A stretch of DNA of 64,000 nucleotides from Amblyornis subalaris (GCA_018881555.1 JACAXG010000124.1:496001-560000); one strand, 5' to 3'; counted from the first letter of the stretch, positions 38,486 to 52,100 are shown. Notes: generated from the sequence alone by a model not told the origin. Translations and numbers: made by a program.

Positions 38486-38490
38486 AATGG
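38486..38490 (+). repeat. Left target-site duplication of the solo LTR
   Basis: AATGG immediately before the LTR terminus TG; the identical right copy is at 39077-39081. Confidence 0.85.
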
Positions 38491-39076
38491 TNTGCTGGTT
38501 TTGGCTGGAGTAGAGTTTATCTTCACAGTAGCTGGTATGGGGCTACATTTTGGATTTGTGCTGGAAACAGTGTTGATAACACCGGGATGTTCTGGTTGTT
38601 GCTGAGCAGGGCTTGCCCAGAGTCACCGCCTTTTTTCTCCTCACCCCATCTGCCAGAGAGGAGGCTGGGGGGAATTGGGCACAAGGAANTGGGAGAGGAC
38701 ACAGTTGGGACAGCTGTCCCCCACCGACCAAAGGGATATTCCAGACCATATGGCATCATGCTCAGCATATAGAGCTGGGGGAAGGAGGAGGAAAGGGGGG
38801 GACATTTGGAGTGATGGTGTTTGTCTTTCCAAGACACTGTTACTCGTGACGGAGTCCTGCTTTTGGCTGAACACCTACCTGCCCATGGGAAGTGATGAAT
38901 GAATTCCTTTTTTTTGCTTTGCTTGTGTGCATGGCTTTTCCTTTACTTATTTAAATGTCTTTATCTCAACCCAAAAAATTTCTCACTTTTACCCTTCCAG
39001 TTCTCTCCCACATCCTGCTGGGGGTGAGTGAGAGGTGGTGTGGTGCTTAGTTGCCAGCTTGGGTTAAACCATGACA
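38491..39076 (+). mobile_element. Solo ERVL-like LTR, copy 2, with target-site duplication
   Basis: A complete LTR from TNTGCTGG (N is probably G) to CCATGACA, plus strand. It is flanked by a perfect 5-bp direct repeat AATGG (38486-38490 and 39077-39081). Five-bp duplications are usual for ERVL-type (class III) avian elements. Internal landmarks are GGATTTGTGCTGGAAACAG, ATTCCAGACCATATGGCATC, a degenerate TATA region (GCATATAGAG, about 38764), TTTAAATGTCTTTATCTCAA in the R/polyA area, and CTTGGGTTAAACCATGACA at the 3' end. Duplications directly outside both ends of a single LTR show this is a solo LTR left by LTR-LTR recombination. Confidence 0.95.
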
Positions 39077-39081
39077 AATGG
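39077..39081 (+). repeat. Right target-site duplication of the solo LTR
   Basis: AATGG immediately after the LTR terminus CA; pairs with 38486-38490. Confidence 0.85.
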
Positions 39082-42000
39082 ATTCTAGATCTCAAACAGT
39101 TTCACTCTCCTTAGATGTTTCCAGATATAACTACCAACACTTCATTTAGTGCAGTATTTCACTACACGATACACTCTAGGCTTCATGTAACAGGAAACCT
39201 GGTCATGCTTTGATTAAAGAAAGTGTTGGAAAATGCCAGCTGGCAGACAGTAAGTTGCCTTCCTAAACGGAATACTCTCAACACAAGCAACACCTCTGCT
39301 CCAGTGAAACCTTCCAGCTCCATGTAATCCCTTTTCCCATCTTTTCTGACCTTCGCTACTTTACTTTCTGCACTTTTATATCATTTGCATTTAGATGGTC
39401 ATCTCTGAACAAAGCCTTTGCTGTTTTCCATACTGTTACTTTGGCTCTAAGGAAACCTGGCCATTGACACTTATGGAAAGCTCATGTAGTGTACAGCAGA
39501 TCTACTAGTACTGCATATTGAAGTCCTGGGGTGTCNAGGTGGAATCCAAGACACACCTTCCCTAGGGTTCATCTGAGAAGGTAGGAACTCAATGTGTGGC
39601 TGGAGAAGCCTGGCCAATCTACCTTACTTTATGTTAAACTCATCCTCCACGACCCCAGCATTGAAAGATTTGGAGTGAGATTCTGGATTAATGAGGTGGT
39701 CACTGCTTGGAATAATCCAAAGAGCAGAGTTTGGCATACATTATGATGAATATAAAGCTATACCCTAAATATTTACAATGTGTGTATATTTAATCTCAGA
39801 ATTGACAAAAAGGAAACGAAATACAGGATTTTAAATTCTTCCTAATTTCTGAGATTGTTTTAAAATTACTTTAATCAAATAAGTGCCTCTCAGTAGTACT
39901 TTACTACATGCTTTTGCAACTTAGACTATTATGTGCTTAATCTTTACTGTTTTGTATTCATGATCTCCAGTCTTTAGTTCCATTCTTCCTGTAATTCTCA
40001 ATTATCCTTCTTCTTTAAGCCAGCGGTTTAGCCATGCATATCCTACCAAAAATTATCCTTCAGTATTTCAGGATTTGAATAGAATTATTCAAAATATTCC
40101 AAAATAGAAATATTCCAAAAGCATAGATGCTTTTGGCAGAGTGCTGTTCGCCTCCTTTGCTTTTCCTGTCACTTTTATGAAGAACATGTTATGAAGTCCC
40201 TGTCATTACATTTAGCCCCCATACTCCTGTCATGCCTACTTAGTCTGTTTTTCTCCTGCAGTATCACCTCTAGCTCCTCTTCTCTTTTCCCACACAGCAA
40301 CAGTAAGCAAGCTCGTTATTTTGTACTGGTCTAGATTCTACCAATGTCCTGAAGACTGCAATGTAAAATTTTTCTTTTCCAGCTGCGTTTTCTGTTAATG
40401 AGTACCAATCAATGTTTATGGACTATGTTGTATTATTAATACTGCTTTTGTCTAAAAACATTTAATTTCTTTTGCNCCCACAAGTCCTCAAAATATCCAC
40501 ACTGATGAGTGTTGACAATCTTTGACAGATTTAGATCTCATTAAAATAGTGGATGTGATGGTCTGTTCTGTGGGTGTTTCATTTAAGTATGAGAAGAATT
40601 GGAATGATTCTAAGAATGGTTTTGCCATTTAAAAAGTAAAATATATATTTTAAATTACTTTTAAAAGAAACTCTCACCTGTATTCTGAACTAGATGTAAA
40701 AGTGAATAGTCATATATCTCAGGTCTGGAAAATTTCCTTTTCCATGGTGCCATATTCCTGAGCACTTCAAATAGAAATTAACTTGCATCATTTTCTGAAT
40801 CTAGGGCAGAGAAAATTGAAATAGGTTACTGCAATTTCTATTATGCTGAAAAAATGAATGTTGTATACATCCACAATTTCAGATGCTGAGTTATTTTTCT
40901 AAAAGACTTTCCAAGTATAGTAAATTAATGGAGTTAATTTGATGAAATTGTCAGTCTGAACAAGATCCACAGTGCCTTTGAGAGGAAAAATGGAAAATCT
41001 TACAACTGTAAATTAATTAGATTTTTGTATTTCTTTGGGATTTTGCTATTTAGTGATAAACTGTTGATAGTGTAGCAAATAACTGGCAACTTCNTTATTA
41101 TCAATTCAGTATCATTTATCAGCTATAAATCTTCAATAAATTTGACTGATTTCTTTTCCAGATACATTCTGCTATGTTGTTCAAAATTAAACAAAACCTA
41201 ATTGCTGAAGATACGAAGCATTTGTAAGGCATTGGGTAAGTTAAATAAAGCCAACGTGTCAAATCTGCAAAAGATAAAACCTTACAAAGTTTCATAGAAA
41301 AATAAAAAAAGACACTCGAAACTGGTTACATGGAAAAGTGTGGATGCTAGATGTTAAAACCAGTATATTTNTTTTTGTTCCTTAGCTTAGTCACAGGGTG
41401 AGTGAGCAAAGTACCATTACAGAAAGAGTGGCCTGCCTCATTTTACATAAATGCATAAAAGGTCAATTAATAATTATTGGAAAAGACCAGGCCAGTAGAT
41501 AGATTTACACATGAACATTGAAATAAAAGAAACTGAGTACCATTGAGGAGTTCTGCTAGACTCTGATTTTCAAACTGGGGTCCCTGGATGCCTAGGAAAC
41601 AGGAATGGTGTCTGCAACAGAGAATGATAGCAAGACTACTGCTGCTAGCCATATAAAGTTTGTGGTATATATCACAAATTGGTAACTGGAAGTTAAAGAG
41701 TTTTAGTAGCAATGAATCACAAAAGCCTTGCTAGGCAGCTCTGAGCTTTCTTAATTCTTTGCAGATTTCATAAACTGTGAGTTTGATATTATTGGTGGTT
41801 GAAAACAAGCAATACAATGGTGAGCAGCCTCTTTTCATAGGGAGCTGCCATTTGGAGAGAAATTCTCGAACAGTAGGTTATTTCCATTATGTATCATCTG
41901 ACACCAAGTTGTATTGATTAGTAATTCAGTGAAATGATTCCATTATAAAAGCATGTTTTGTGGGAATTGCAGGCAATAGCAGCTGTTGTATCATAACACT

Positions 42001-42280
42001 GCACACATTCAAATCTTTTACTCAATACAACCACAATGAAATAGATTTCATAAGGGCTTTACCACACCATGTAGATGCATAATTTTGTGGAAGTTTCTCC
42101 CTTTTCTCAGGTCCAAAGCTATATACAGATATCCCTACTTGGTATGAATTAAATGATTTCCAACTTGTATAGTTTTAGCTCAGGTATCAATATAGATAAT
42201 TCTCTCAAATTTTTTTTTAACTATGTTTTCCAACCTTTTCCCAAACTGCAAGCTAAACAGAAAAACAAAAACAAAAACCA
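39082..42280. other. Intergenic segment between two LTRs, no recognised gene
   Basis: AT-rich sequence. I looked for retroviral gag/pol/env because LTRs in the same orientation lie on both sides, and saw none. The longest open frame (41467-41712, minus) resembles nothing I know. Confidence 0.65.
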
Positions 42281-42318
42281 CCCCAAACAAACCCAGCCCC
42301 CTAAAAAACCCCAAACCC
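42281..42318 (-). other. G-quadruplex-type motif (minus strand)
   Basis: The plus strand has five C runs of 3-5 (42281-42284, 42292-42294, 42297-42301, 42309-42312, 42316-42318) separated by 7, 2, 7 and 3 bases. The minus strand therefore fits the standard G3+N1-7 four-run rule with one spare run. It sits in an A/C-rich low-complexity tract (about 42254-42325), 226 bp before the LTR at 42545. Confidence 0.75.
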
Positions 42319-42544
42319 AACCAACTTAAGAGGAAAAATTATTAGACATGTCAAAAAGACTTTGAAATGAAAGTGAAGAACTGTAATAAAGTCATCATCT
42401 TGGCAAGCCAAACTCCACTGCTTTTCAGTCACCTGTGACAAGTAAGAGTAACAACAGCAGGATCTCATCTATCTTCAAATACTGCCAGTTTCCAGATCTC
42501 TCAGCTCACTGCCACTCACCCCCTTTTTTTCTAATGTATAATGG

Positions 42545-43130
42545 TGTGCTGGTTTTGGGGGGGGGGTAGAGTTAATTTTCTTCACAGTGGCTGGTATGGG
42601 GTTGTGTTTTGGACTTGTGCTGAACACAGTGATGATAAATAGATGTTTTTGTTATTGCTGAGCAGGGCTTACAAAGAGCCAAGGCCTTTTCTGCTTTTTG
42701 TACTGCCAGGCTGGCAAGGAAATTGGGAGTGCATGGGAGGTTGGGAGGGGACACAGACAGGACAGGTGACCCCAACTGACCAAAGGGGGATATTCCAGAC
42801 CATATGGCATCATGGTCAGTATATAAAATGGGGGGAAGAAGGGGGAATGTTTGGAGTGATGGTGTTTGTCCTCCCACATCACCGTTGTGTGTGATGGGGC
42901 CCTGCTCTCCTGGAGATGGCTGAACACCTGCTCGCCAATGGGAAGCAGTGAATTAATTCCTTGTTTTGATTTGCTTGTATGTGGCTTTTGCTTTCCCTAT
43001 TAAGCTGTTTNTATCTCAGCCCATGGGTTCCTGGCTTTTACTGTTCCAGTTCTCTCCCGAGTCCTGCAGCTGGGGGAGTGAGTGAGCAGCTGTGTGGGGC
43101 CTGGCTGCTGGCTGGGGTGAACCCACGATA
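42545..43130 (+). mobile_element. ERVL-like LTR, copy 3
   Basis: An LTR in plus orientation from TGTGCTGG to about CCCACGATA. It carries a G10 run (42557-42566) near its start, the TAGAGTTAATTTTC block, CTTGTGCTGAACACAG, a good TATA box (GTATATAAAATG, about 42819), TATTAAGCTGTTTNTATCTC, and a GGTGAACCCACGATA end. In its central part it resembles copy 1 (15286-15858) more than copy 2: both have CCTTTTCTGCTTTT and TACTGCCA where copy 2 differs. The bases before it (AATGG, 42540-42544) and after it (AACTG) agree only in part, so a target-site duplication is uncertain. No internal viral genes are next to it. Confidence 0.92.
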
Positions 43131-46100
43131 AACTGCAATGATTTAAAATCTAGTTGGCTAAGTATTCCAATTAAAAACTTTTCTAAATTCCCAGGTGTGT
43201 GCAATTAGCAAGAAGCAGATCTCTAGACTGTACTTTTGTTTTAACTCTGGCTTAACTAAATCTTTGTTCTGAGTAGTTTGATCAACTCAGGGACATCCCT
43301 TAGGTTTAGACGTTAGAGTTTACAGACTAAGTAGGAAAAGGTTGATTTAGAGTTTTGTCCTTAAAATGGAAAATCTCACTCGTTTCAACTTGAAAAGCAT
43401 ACTTACAGAGCAGAAGACTAATCCAATTAATATTATTTCAAACTAAACTGAAGAATCACTGGTTTATTCTTAGTCCCATTCACTGATCCTTAGAGTAATG
43501 AAAGCTGCTCCTGTAAACCTTAGGCCAAAGTGAAGTTTATTTCGTTCCTGATTTACTATCAACAACTCTGACATTTGTATATATCCAAAAATGAACACAG
43601 CATCTGTGTAATTAATTGTTTTTTCTTTTCCCCTTCAAATGGTGCTTTGGGACAAAGTAAAAGTGACAGAAGAACTTCATATTGTGTTAAAGCATGGTGA
43701 TTCACAGCAGGACTTTTGTAGACTCTTGGCTAACTGCTTGAAAAACCTGGTTGACTTCTTACTAACCTCCAGGATACAGGAAGTGAACATGTTTTCGAAA
43801 CATTTTAGATTTAAATAAGCAGACTTACAATATGAATGAAAATGAATGTAACAATTTGCCTCTCTTTCAGGTTTATATCCAAACAGTCTCTCCAAACTTG
43901 CTCCGCTAAGTCTTTGGTGTCAGGACTGATTAGCAGAAAGCAGGAGACAGATGCACTGTTCCTCCCAACATTTAGGTCAGCTCTGATACTCTCTAGTGTG
44001 TATCTAGGCCACATCTAATTAATCCCAGAATATTCCATCACTGCTGGATTACCTCTGTCAGCTTCTCCCTCAGAAACCTGGCAGTAAAGATTTTACCTTA
44101 GGTGAAGATTTGCCCTTTTCTCTAGGCAAATGGGAGTGGTTTTTTCATTGTCTAACTACATAATGTTTATGCAACAACTTATAGAACCCTTAGGATATAA
44201 AGTATTTAGTAGAGGTGAATACCTTCACTTGAAATTACTGGAATGTTGCCAGAGATTTAAACAGAGCCAAGATTTACCCCCAGTTGTTTTAAGGATAAAA
44301 CTTACCAGCCATCTCAACTCCAAGTTTGATGTTGCTATTCAAAAGAATCACATATTTTTCTTTTTCTAAACCAAATGTGAATACAAAGTGCTAAATCAAA
44401 CTAAGATCAGAAAATACAAAAGATCTAAAAGACAAAATAAAAATTCCACCTAAAAGCCTATTGGAGATTGGCAATTGTATCTGTGCACTTACTTTAAGCT
44501 GCTGTCTACAGTCTGCCATGGTCATTACTAGAATTATGTAAACAGTTTGCAGAGACACATAGCAGCTCTGGGAGGTGCTTAAATCAAGATAAGCCAACAC
44601 TGGAGCAGTGGATATGCGAGGGGTGGCCACTGAAAAACAACACAGAGCCCTTACTGAATTAAGCATACAGAACAGCGATGCAGTGTGTATCACAATAGTG
44701 AAGCACAGAACCACAGTACTAAAACCAGAGCATTAATTAGCAATGCAAAATTTACATGCAATTATGCAAGGTGCTGGCTGTCTCAAGCAGTACCACATTT
44801 GTATCTCCAAGGTGGAGTATCGTGACTTGTGGAATCAATGCTCCATAAACAAGCATGCATCTATGCAAAAAGCCAATTGATTTTTTCTTACACCTGATGA
44901 TAAAGTACTAGATGACATGACAACTACGACTTGCAGAACAAGAAATACCTGTTAGTGGACATTTATTAATATGCACTTTAAAACATAGGCCAAGAACAGC
45001 CCAGACATTTTTGCAGTGGGTGAGGTATGTTTTTTAACTCCACCCTCCACTTCTCAAATGATGTCCTTACAATGTCCTTTAAACATCGAAAGCATTTTCA
45101 CTGAATTTTGTAGAAGACTGTTGTAAAAACCCTCATTTAAATGCTGCTACTGATACCTTCAGAATTATGTAATATTAGAAATGTAAATAAGATGCAGATT
45201 TGTCACATACTCATTTTCCTTTCCTATGTGAGTTGATTACTAAAGCAAGAAATGCTATTCACAAATGCTCAGTACCAACACACTAAAAAAATCCATATTG
45301 CAAAACTTCTTTTCTTTTTTTTTAAATTGTCACTAGAGAAATAGTCAAATCAGTATCAATCATGAGTTTTGCCTGAGTTGTTTTACCTGTCCTTCAAATG
45401 TGCAGTTGTGGGTCATTGACATACTTAACACCTGCGTTTGAGAAGTCATCTTATGTTTTAGCTCATATTAGAAGCAGGAAAGCAGATTTTCTGAGATGTA
45501 GGATGAGTGCACTTGCAGCAGAAGTAGAAATAGGTGTATTGCATTCTATAGCCAATGCAGTGAAAGTGCCAAATCCTGCTGTCTTGCACTTAGATGTCTT
45601 AGCATCAACTCACAGATAGATAAAAAAATGATGTCATTTTGACAGGTGAAAAATGGACACCAGCTGATGATATGATTTTAAAAACACTCCAGTTTAGTGT
45701 AAGCCATCACAATTCACACTCCTCTTCCACCAAGCTCCCCTACTATGATACTGGACCTCGCCNTAGGAGAGGACTCTTATCTTTTTTGTCATGGCCCACA
45801 TTTCTGGCTGTATCTGAGGATCCTTTAAGCATATGTGGCAGGTATGCTCTGCCTGAATTTTGGTCATGTGACCAAAGAGCAGAAGGATGAACTAGATTTC
45901 TACTGGCATTTTTAACTGTGATAAGCTTCCTGATGCTGTGCATTAAGTAAGATACCAAAATAAGCTTGATGGTGTGGGACAGAGTACCATTATTGAGAGA
46001 TTATAGCATCTTTGTCCTTTTGCTTTGGAGATCTTACCCCTTCTTGTGCTTCATCACTCAGTTCAAACTCTGTAGAAACCATGGTTTGGTGGTGGTAGCG

Positions 46101-49100
46101 AGATGAAGACACCAAAATGCTCTCTAATCTTGTCATTCCCCATGATGTACAATGCCTACTAGGCTATTAAATTTTCACCACCTCTTTTGTGACCGGCATC
46201 TCAAACTCATCAGCCTTAAGTAGCAGAGCAAAAGTTACAGTTGTTGGAGTTATCTATAGTCTTCATGATAATGTCTTGAGGGAGAGAGAGAGAAAGAAAG
46301 GTGGGATATATGTGTGGATTCTACAGGTTCTAAACTTGGAGTGTTATTGCCCTGTATGCAGCAGGAAAACGCAAAGTTGTTATTCAAAAAGTGTANCAGT
46401 CATATTAATTTAAAAAGTCCCTACATTCAAGAATATGGATTTTAGACTCAGTTAGGCATAATTTTCCTTGTAACGCCTACNGAAGTTAATTAAACTTTGC
46501 AATCCNGACAGAGATACCCTATTAACCTAGACAAGAATGATAAATAACTTGCACTCTCTGGAAGAGTAAGTACATATAGTACATGTAAAATGCATGCTAT
46601 TATCTTAAAAAGAGCTTTTAAGTTTTTATGAGTGCCTGCACAACTTGCATTGTTGTTGAAAAATTAAAATAGTTCATTGCATGCCTTGAATGCTCAAAAT
46701 TGCTTCATGTCATAACAGTGTCCTCTCTGACCACTTAAAGCCTTCACCTAATTCTTCCTTTCCTTCTATGGCCGTTTTGTTAGTCTGTCATTCTCCCCTC
46801 TCCCTCAAAAAAAAAAAAAAAGAAAAAGGAAAGATTGTTTTATACATTATGAATTCCTCATCAGGCTCCTGATAGCAGGATTCCATTTTCCTGGTCAGTT
46901 ATCTGGGTACAGTTAAATGGTTCTCTCCATTCAGTTATCCACAATAATTGCCTTTAGGAANACAAGTGCTCCACCCTGCACTATGGTGCATGGGAAGGAC
47001 CAGCAATTGCATCAGCATCTATGCTTGTTACACAGACTAAGAAAAAGCTAGACCTTTCCAACGCTTATGGTGTCACAGCCTTCTCTCTGCTACTTGCAGG
47101 CATAGGAGGAGCTTCTCAGAGTGACCAAACAAGCCTCCAGCACTTTACAGTAATACCAGTCTATCGCTGATGAAACCTGAGACCTGATACCAAAAGCAAA
47201 CAAAAGGCACAATCATTCAGCAAATGGCTGTCATGGTTCAACAGCTTCCGACAGTCAAAGTCCTCAACAAATACCTGCACCCTGCCTAAGTTTATGACGT
47301 CGAGGTTCCTCAGCTCTGCATAACAGCACATGCCTTCATTACAACAATCCTTGTATTAAGCGTGCCAAAACCTGAGCTCTAAAGAAGTGGCAGAAATCAA
47401 GCCAACAAATCTTCACGTATTTGTCTGAACACACCCAACTTTCCACCAGGTCTGAGCTCAGGGGTTCTGGGGATGAGCATCCTGATAAGCTTTGAACCAA
47501 AGTTAAAAAAAAAAAAAAGATAGAACTTCTCTTTTTCTTTTGACATAATAAAGGCCTGGTGTCCATTGTTGGTTATCTCAAATCTGAAGCACTGTCCTGT
47601 CCAGCTTCTAAAATAAAGTTGCATTGTTAAAGAACATCATTATGTAAATTGATCTGTCCAGAAATCCTTAGCAGATGCATCTGGTTTTCTTCATTCTCCT
47701 GTGATGTTGTGNTTCAAATTCAATACATTANTTTATGTATCCTGCTGACAGTGTTTATTTTTAAAAGCATGAAACTCCCAGTGCTCATCTATTCTTCCTG
47801 AATGCTGACAGTGCTCTGAACATGACACTGGGTCTCTGAAGCAAGGAAAAAGAAATAGAAGTCATCTTAGAAATGGTTCTGCTTAACATCAGGACAGAGA
47901 TTACCTTGTCTTCTGGTTTTGAAATTTCAGTATGCAAAATGCAAAAAGATCTTCGGAGCTCTGCAGGCTCGGCAACGAGTACCAGAGTTTGGGTACTGGC
48001 ATGCTGACCTGGTTCAGCTCTTTCTTTATCTTTCTCTGTTGTCTTTTTTGTTTGGTACGCTGTCTATTGTGTATTCTTGTCNTCTGTTTGCTCAATTGCC
48101 TAGCACAGGCCAGTCCANGCTGTTATTAGAGCACCTATAAGGTGAGGCATGTATTTGCAGTCTCTTAATCCTGGAAGAAGTTGAGACCTCAGGCATGCAC
48201 GCACATGCACACACAGCCTATTTATCTGGGATTTCAATAAGTTTTCTATAGATACAAAAACCTCACAGGAATTTCATAAGGTGTATCTTCACTAATTAGA
48301 TTCCATATCATTTGCATGCCAGAGCATCACCCATCACCTCAAATTGCCCTCATCCACCCCGGTTTTAACATTCATATAATCCTGCTTCGTTGTGAAGATA
48401 TTTGAAAATTAGTTTCAAACTCATGATCCATCTCTAAAGCAGTAATGAATCCTGTGACAATTTCCATTTTCAATAAACAGCTTGCATAGCAAGTCACAGC
48501 TTTTATTACTGTTAAGTTTCTTAATTCTGTGACACTTCTGAGGCTAAAATACCTGCAGCTGTTCAGTACCATTGACTGGGTATGTCATTTAATCTCTGAA
48601 AATATAAGTACCTTTTGTGCATCAAATAATGCATACTGCTCTTTTGGGTAGTATTTTAATTAGCTTTCATCACTATTTTTAACCAATCATTCTTAAGGTC
48701 CACAGGCTAGATGCTGAGTATGTATAAATCATGCAACACAAAATACATCAAAGAAGCTATATTCATTTGTCCCAGGATTCAGCTTCTTGCTTCCAATTTT
48801 ACTAGGCTTTCCTTTAACTAATCGTGTGAATGCCATAACCACATCCACTTCCTACTGTACTCCTCTCAATCCCTTTCAATTACCTCCTTCTTTACATATA
48901 ACACCCCNCTCCCCCCAATTATTTCCTTGTAAATCCTTTTAAATCATATTTTTTCTTCTCCTTCCTTTTACTTTTTTAAATTAGCTAATTGTAAGAAGCA
49001 TTTGTAACTCTTTGAAATTGTACTTCTGAATGCACTGTGGTATGTTGACTCTAAGGGCTAAAGTTTTTAAGCAGCTTTCAGAATAATGAGATTTGTGGGC

Positions 49101-52100
49101 ATGACTCCCTTGCACTGCTATAAAGATTTATACTTTAGAGTTAAAAGATTTTCAAAACATCAGTTTCTTTGTGCTGCTGGCTTGTAAACACTGTGCTCAG
49201 ANCATGGATTCTTTACACCAGTTACCCTTTTCTCTTTCAAGGTATTTTTTGTGCTTGAGGAGCTTGTGAACATCTACCCTTAACATGCAGCTTTATAACC
49301 CGAGGGTGTGTCATCCTTAGCAGCAGCTGATACACGCTGCAGTTTTTGTCCAGTTTGCCTCCACTCTGCACTTACCATTTGTGTGCATAAAATATTTGCA
49401 CTACACATTTCTTGAACAGCCAGCTCATTCTCTTTCTTTGCCACATTTCCACTGATAAGCGGAGTAACTTGTACATATCTTATGTAAAGCATAAGTGGCA
49501 GCAACTTATAGATATCTTATGGAAAGTTTCAGTCCAATCAAAAATGGTAGACTCATGTGCCATGTTTCTCAAGTTAGCAACGCCCAAAACATTAATCTAA
49601 AATGTCTGAATTTTGCAGACAATTGTTCCTGCCCTTTCACAGTCTGTTATACTTTCTATTATTATTTCCCATCAAGTTTCATGACAAGTAAGCCTACTTC
49701 ACACGCAATTATTGCCTGCAGTATGCCTGACCTGGCGACTAGGGCTGGGTTTGCCAAGTCTAACGTCGGATGCATTTGTTTGCCTTTGCAGTGATGCTGT
49801 AGCACGGGTCTATCAGCCTGCCAAACAGGGTGAGGTGGCTTCACTGAGTGCGCCTGTTGGTCCTTGAGTATTTGCACTGCCTGAGGCCAGCCCGGCACAG
49901 CTCCACCACACCTGCTGCTGTGTGTACTCTCCCTGGGTGCTGCGGGACATTTGTCAACCTGGAATCCAACTTCCTGATGTAATCCAGGATGCAGCCACGT
50001 ACTATTGCTTTTTTTCCTCCTTCACCTACCTCTCCTGGCACAAAGAAACCACATCTCATCCTGCTGTTTTCTTCTGAGCTAGTCAAAGCATGTGCTGAAG
50101 CTCCTTGCATACCAAAATGCATACTGTTCTGCTGCTTCCTCAAGATACCACATTTTGAGTTCCATGTTTTTGCCTCATCAGCAGCTTTTTAGTTAACTAG
50201 CTGATGCCGCTAATCATGAGCTACGGGAATCATAATTACAAATAATTGGAGAGTAAGAATGCTATGCAAGTCTCCTAGAAAGGAGGGAAGGAGAGGCGAA
50301 AAAAAAAAGCTATCTAGTACACACATATGTTTTCACAAATGGCCTCATTTGCCTTCCACTTTCCTCAGGAATTATGGGATAGTCATTTTACAGCGACCCT
50401 GTTATCATGAAGTTATACATATGCCTAAGTAATTTGATAACCAAGGTACTAAGGCTTGTGCTGTGTCTGTCATGCTGCCCAAAGCTGCCTAAGTATATTG
50501 ACTTTTCCATAATTAATACAGCAATACCCACTCATTGGAATGAACTTGTTGAAGACAAACATAAACAGAACTGTTAGCTGCAGACTTTTTAACGACCCTG
50601 GAAAATGTTAGGGTTACAAGAATAACATGCANAGACATGGAAAGCTGAAAGACAGGTAGAAAGGTACAGAATAAAAAACTAAGACTATTTCCACACATTA
50701 AAGTGTTTATAAGGCTTCATTCTTATCCATTCCTTGTACCAACTATGCTTTTATACTTATTTTTTAAATCCTTTTAAATCCTTTACAACTTAGTAATACA
50801 ACTGTCACACCAAGGTAGGTGTCTTGTAGGTATCTTTAAGTGTTTTCATTCTGAAGAAAGAAAAAGCCTCCTGCATTCAGAATCACCTCCTTGCTTGGCA
50901 TGCAGTGGGAGTAGAGAAGGTTGCAGTACTAAGGATGTGTCTGAATCCTCAATACATATTTCCATCCAGCACCTTTTAGTTTATCCCCGTTAAATACAGA
51001 GGGTTTGGGGAGGGGTGTGGTGGTGGCATCTTATTTTTTTGTTTCATTTTGCTGCCCAGTGATGTGACTTGGCATGGCTGCTTTAGGGGAGGCAAACGAA
51101 AGGTGACCAGAGTCAGGCTTTTGTTGCTTGGCCAGCACAGCTTTTCAGGTCAGTGAGCCAGGCTGCCTTTGCTGCTGTGCACTCAGCTTCTCCCCCGTAT
51201 TAACCCCAGCAGCCTTAATACACCTTTCCTTGGGGAAAAAAATGCTTTTATTCCCAACCCAGTTGTTGTCAGATATAGTTTTTACAGGTTTAAGGAAGCA
51301 TTACACAAATGCTTTAAGCACACAAGAATGAACTCCTGCAATCATATACAGCCTTAAGCATGAAAGGATGCTTCAAGAATTGTAATTCTTTAAAAAGCTT
51401 TCCACTCAGAAGATGATCTTGCCTGGATCTGGTAAATGGATCCAACAGTTGCCACAACTTCAGGATGTCACAAGTGGTGGGACTAAGCTGAGTCTGAGAA
51501 CCCCAGATCTGGTACTGTAACAAGCACTCACAAAAGCAGCATGCCATTTTAAATCTGCTCTGCCAAGTGCTGGAGTGGGACAGTGCAGAAAAGAAGCCAA
51601 ATTTTCTTCTTTTTGATGCCAGCCCTTGCAACTCTGGCCCTTTTTCCACAAGGCCTCAGTCCTTATAGCTTTGTGAATAAATTCTAGCTGTGACAACTGA
51701 AGAAAACCACAATCGTCCTATCCTTGCTCCCCAAGCCCTGTCACCCTCCAATACTCCCCAAAACTATGCAGAGTGCTTAAATAGTCCTAAAGTCAATAAA
51801 AACACATCAAAGATATGNTTTGTGAGATAAACTGGAAATTTTGTATGCTTGCCATTGGTAAACTATTTTGTCTTTCCAGCTTCAGACTTGTGCCTCTTCC
51901 TCCTTCTTGGAGGATAAAGTTTCCCAGGGTTTCTAAAGGACTCTGCTGATCTTTTCTGGACTCAGCTGGCTTTTTCAGCAGGCAGCACTTCTGTTGCCAT
52001 GGCAGCGGGAGCCAGGGCCCCAGCTCCAGCCAAAAGGGTTGGGGACTTTCTTCTGAGGCATCACTGCCACAAGTAATAGAGTAATTAGGTGAAAATATAT

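Larger units (their letters stand above)
35491..38490. other. Upstream flank of GALNT7, no recognised gene
   Basis: Intergenic sequence upstream of the GALNT7 promoter. Apart from a (CA)n microsatellite, a T run at 36175-36189 and a TA-rich tract (about 37645-37737), I see no gene or repeat family. Short open frames (for example 37065-37325 and 37877-38194) show no resemblance to proteins I know. Confidence 0.6.

Noticed and set aside
38491..43130. A provirus bounded by the LTRs at 38491-39076 and 42545-43130
   Set aside because: The LTRs belong to different subfamilies, the first has its own target-site duplication, and no gag/pol/env-like sequence lies between them.
47227..47275. Possible LTR 3' end in minus orientation (TGTCATGGTTCAAC)
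   Set aside because: Only about the first 14 bases fit the family and the continuation does not; most likely chance.
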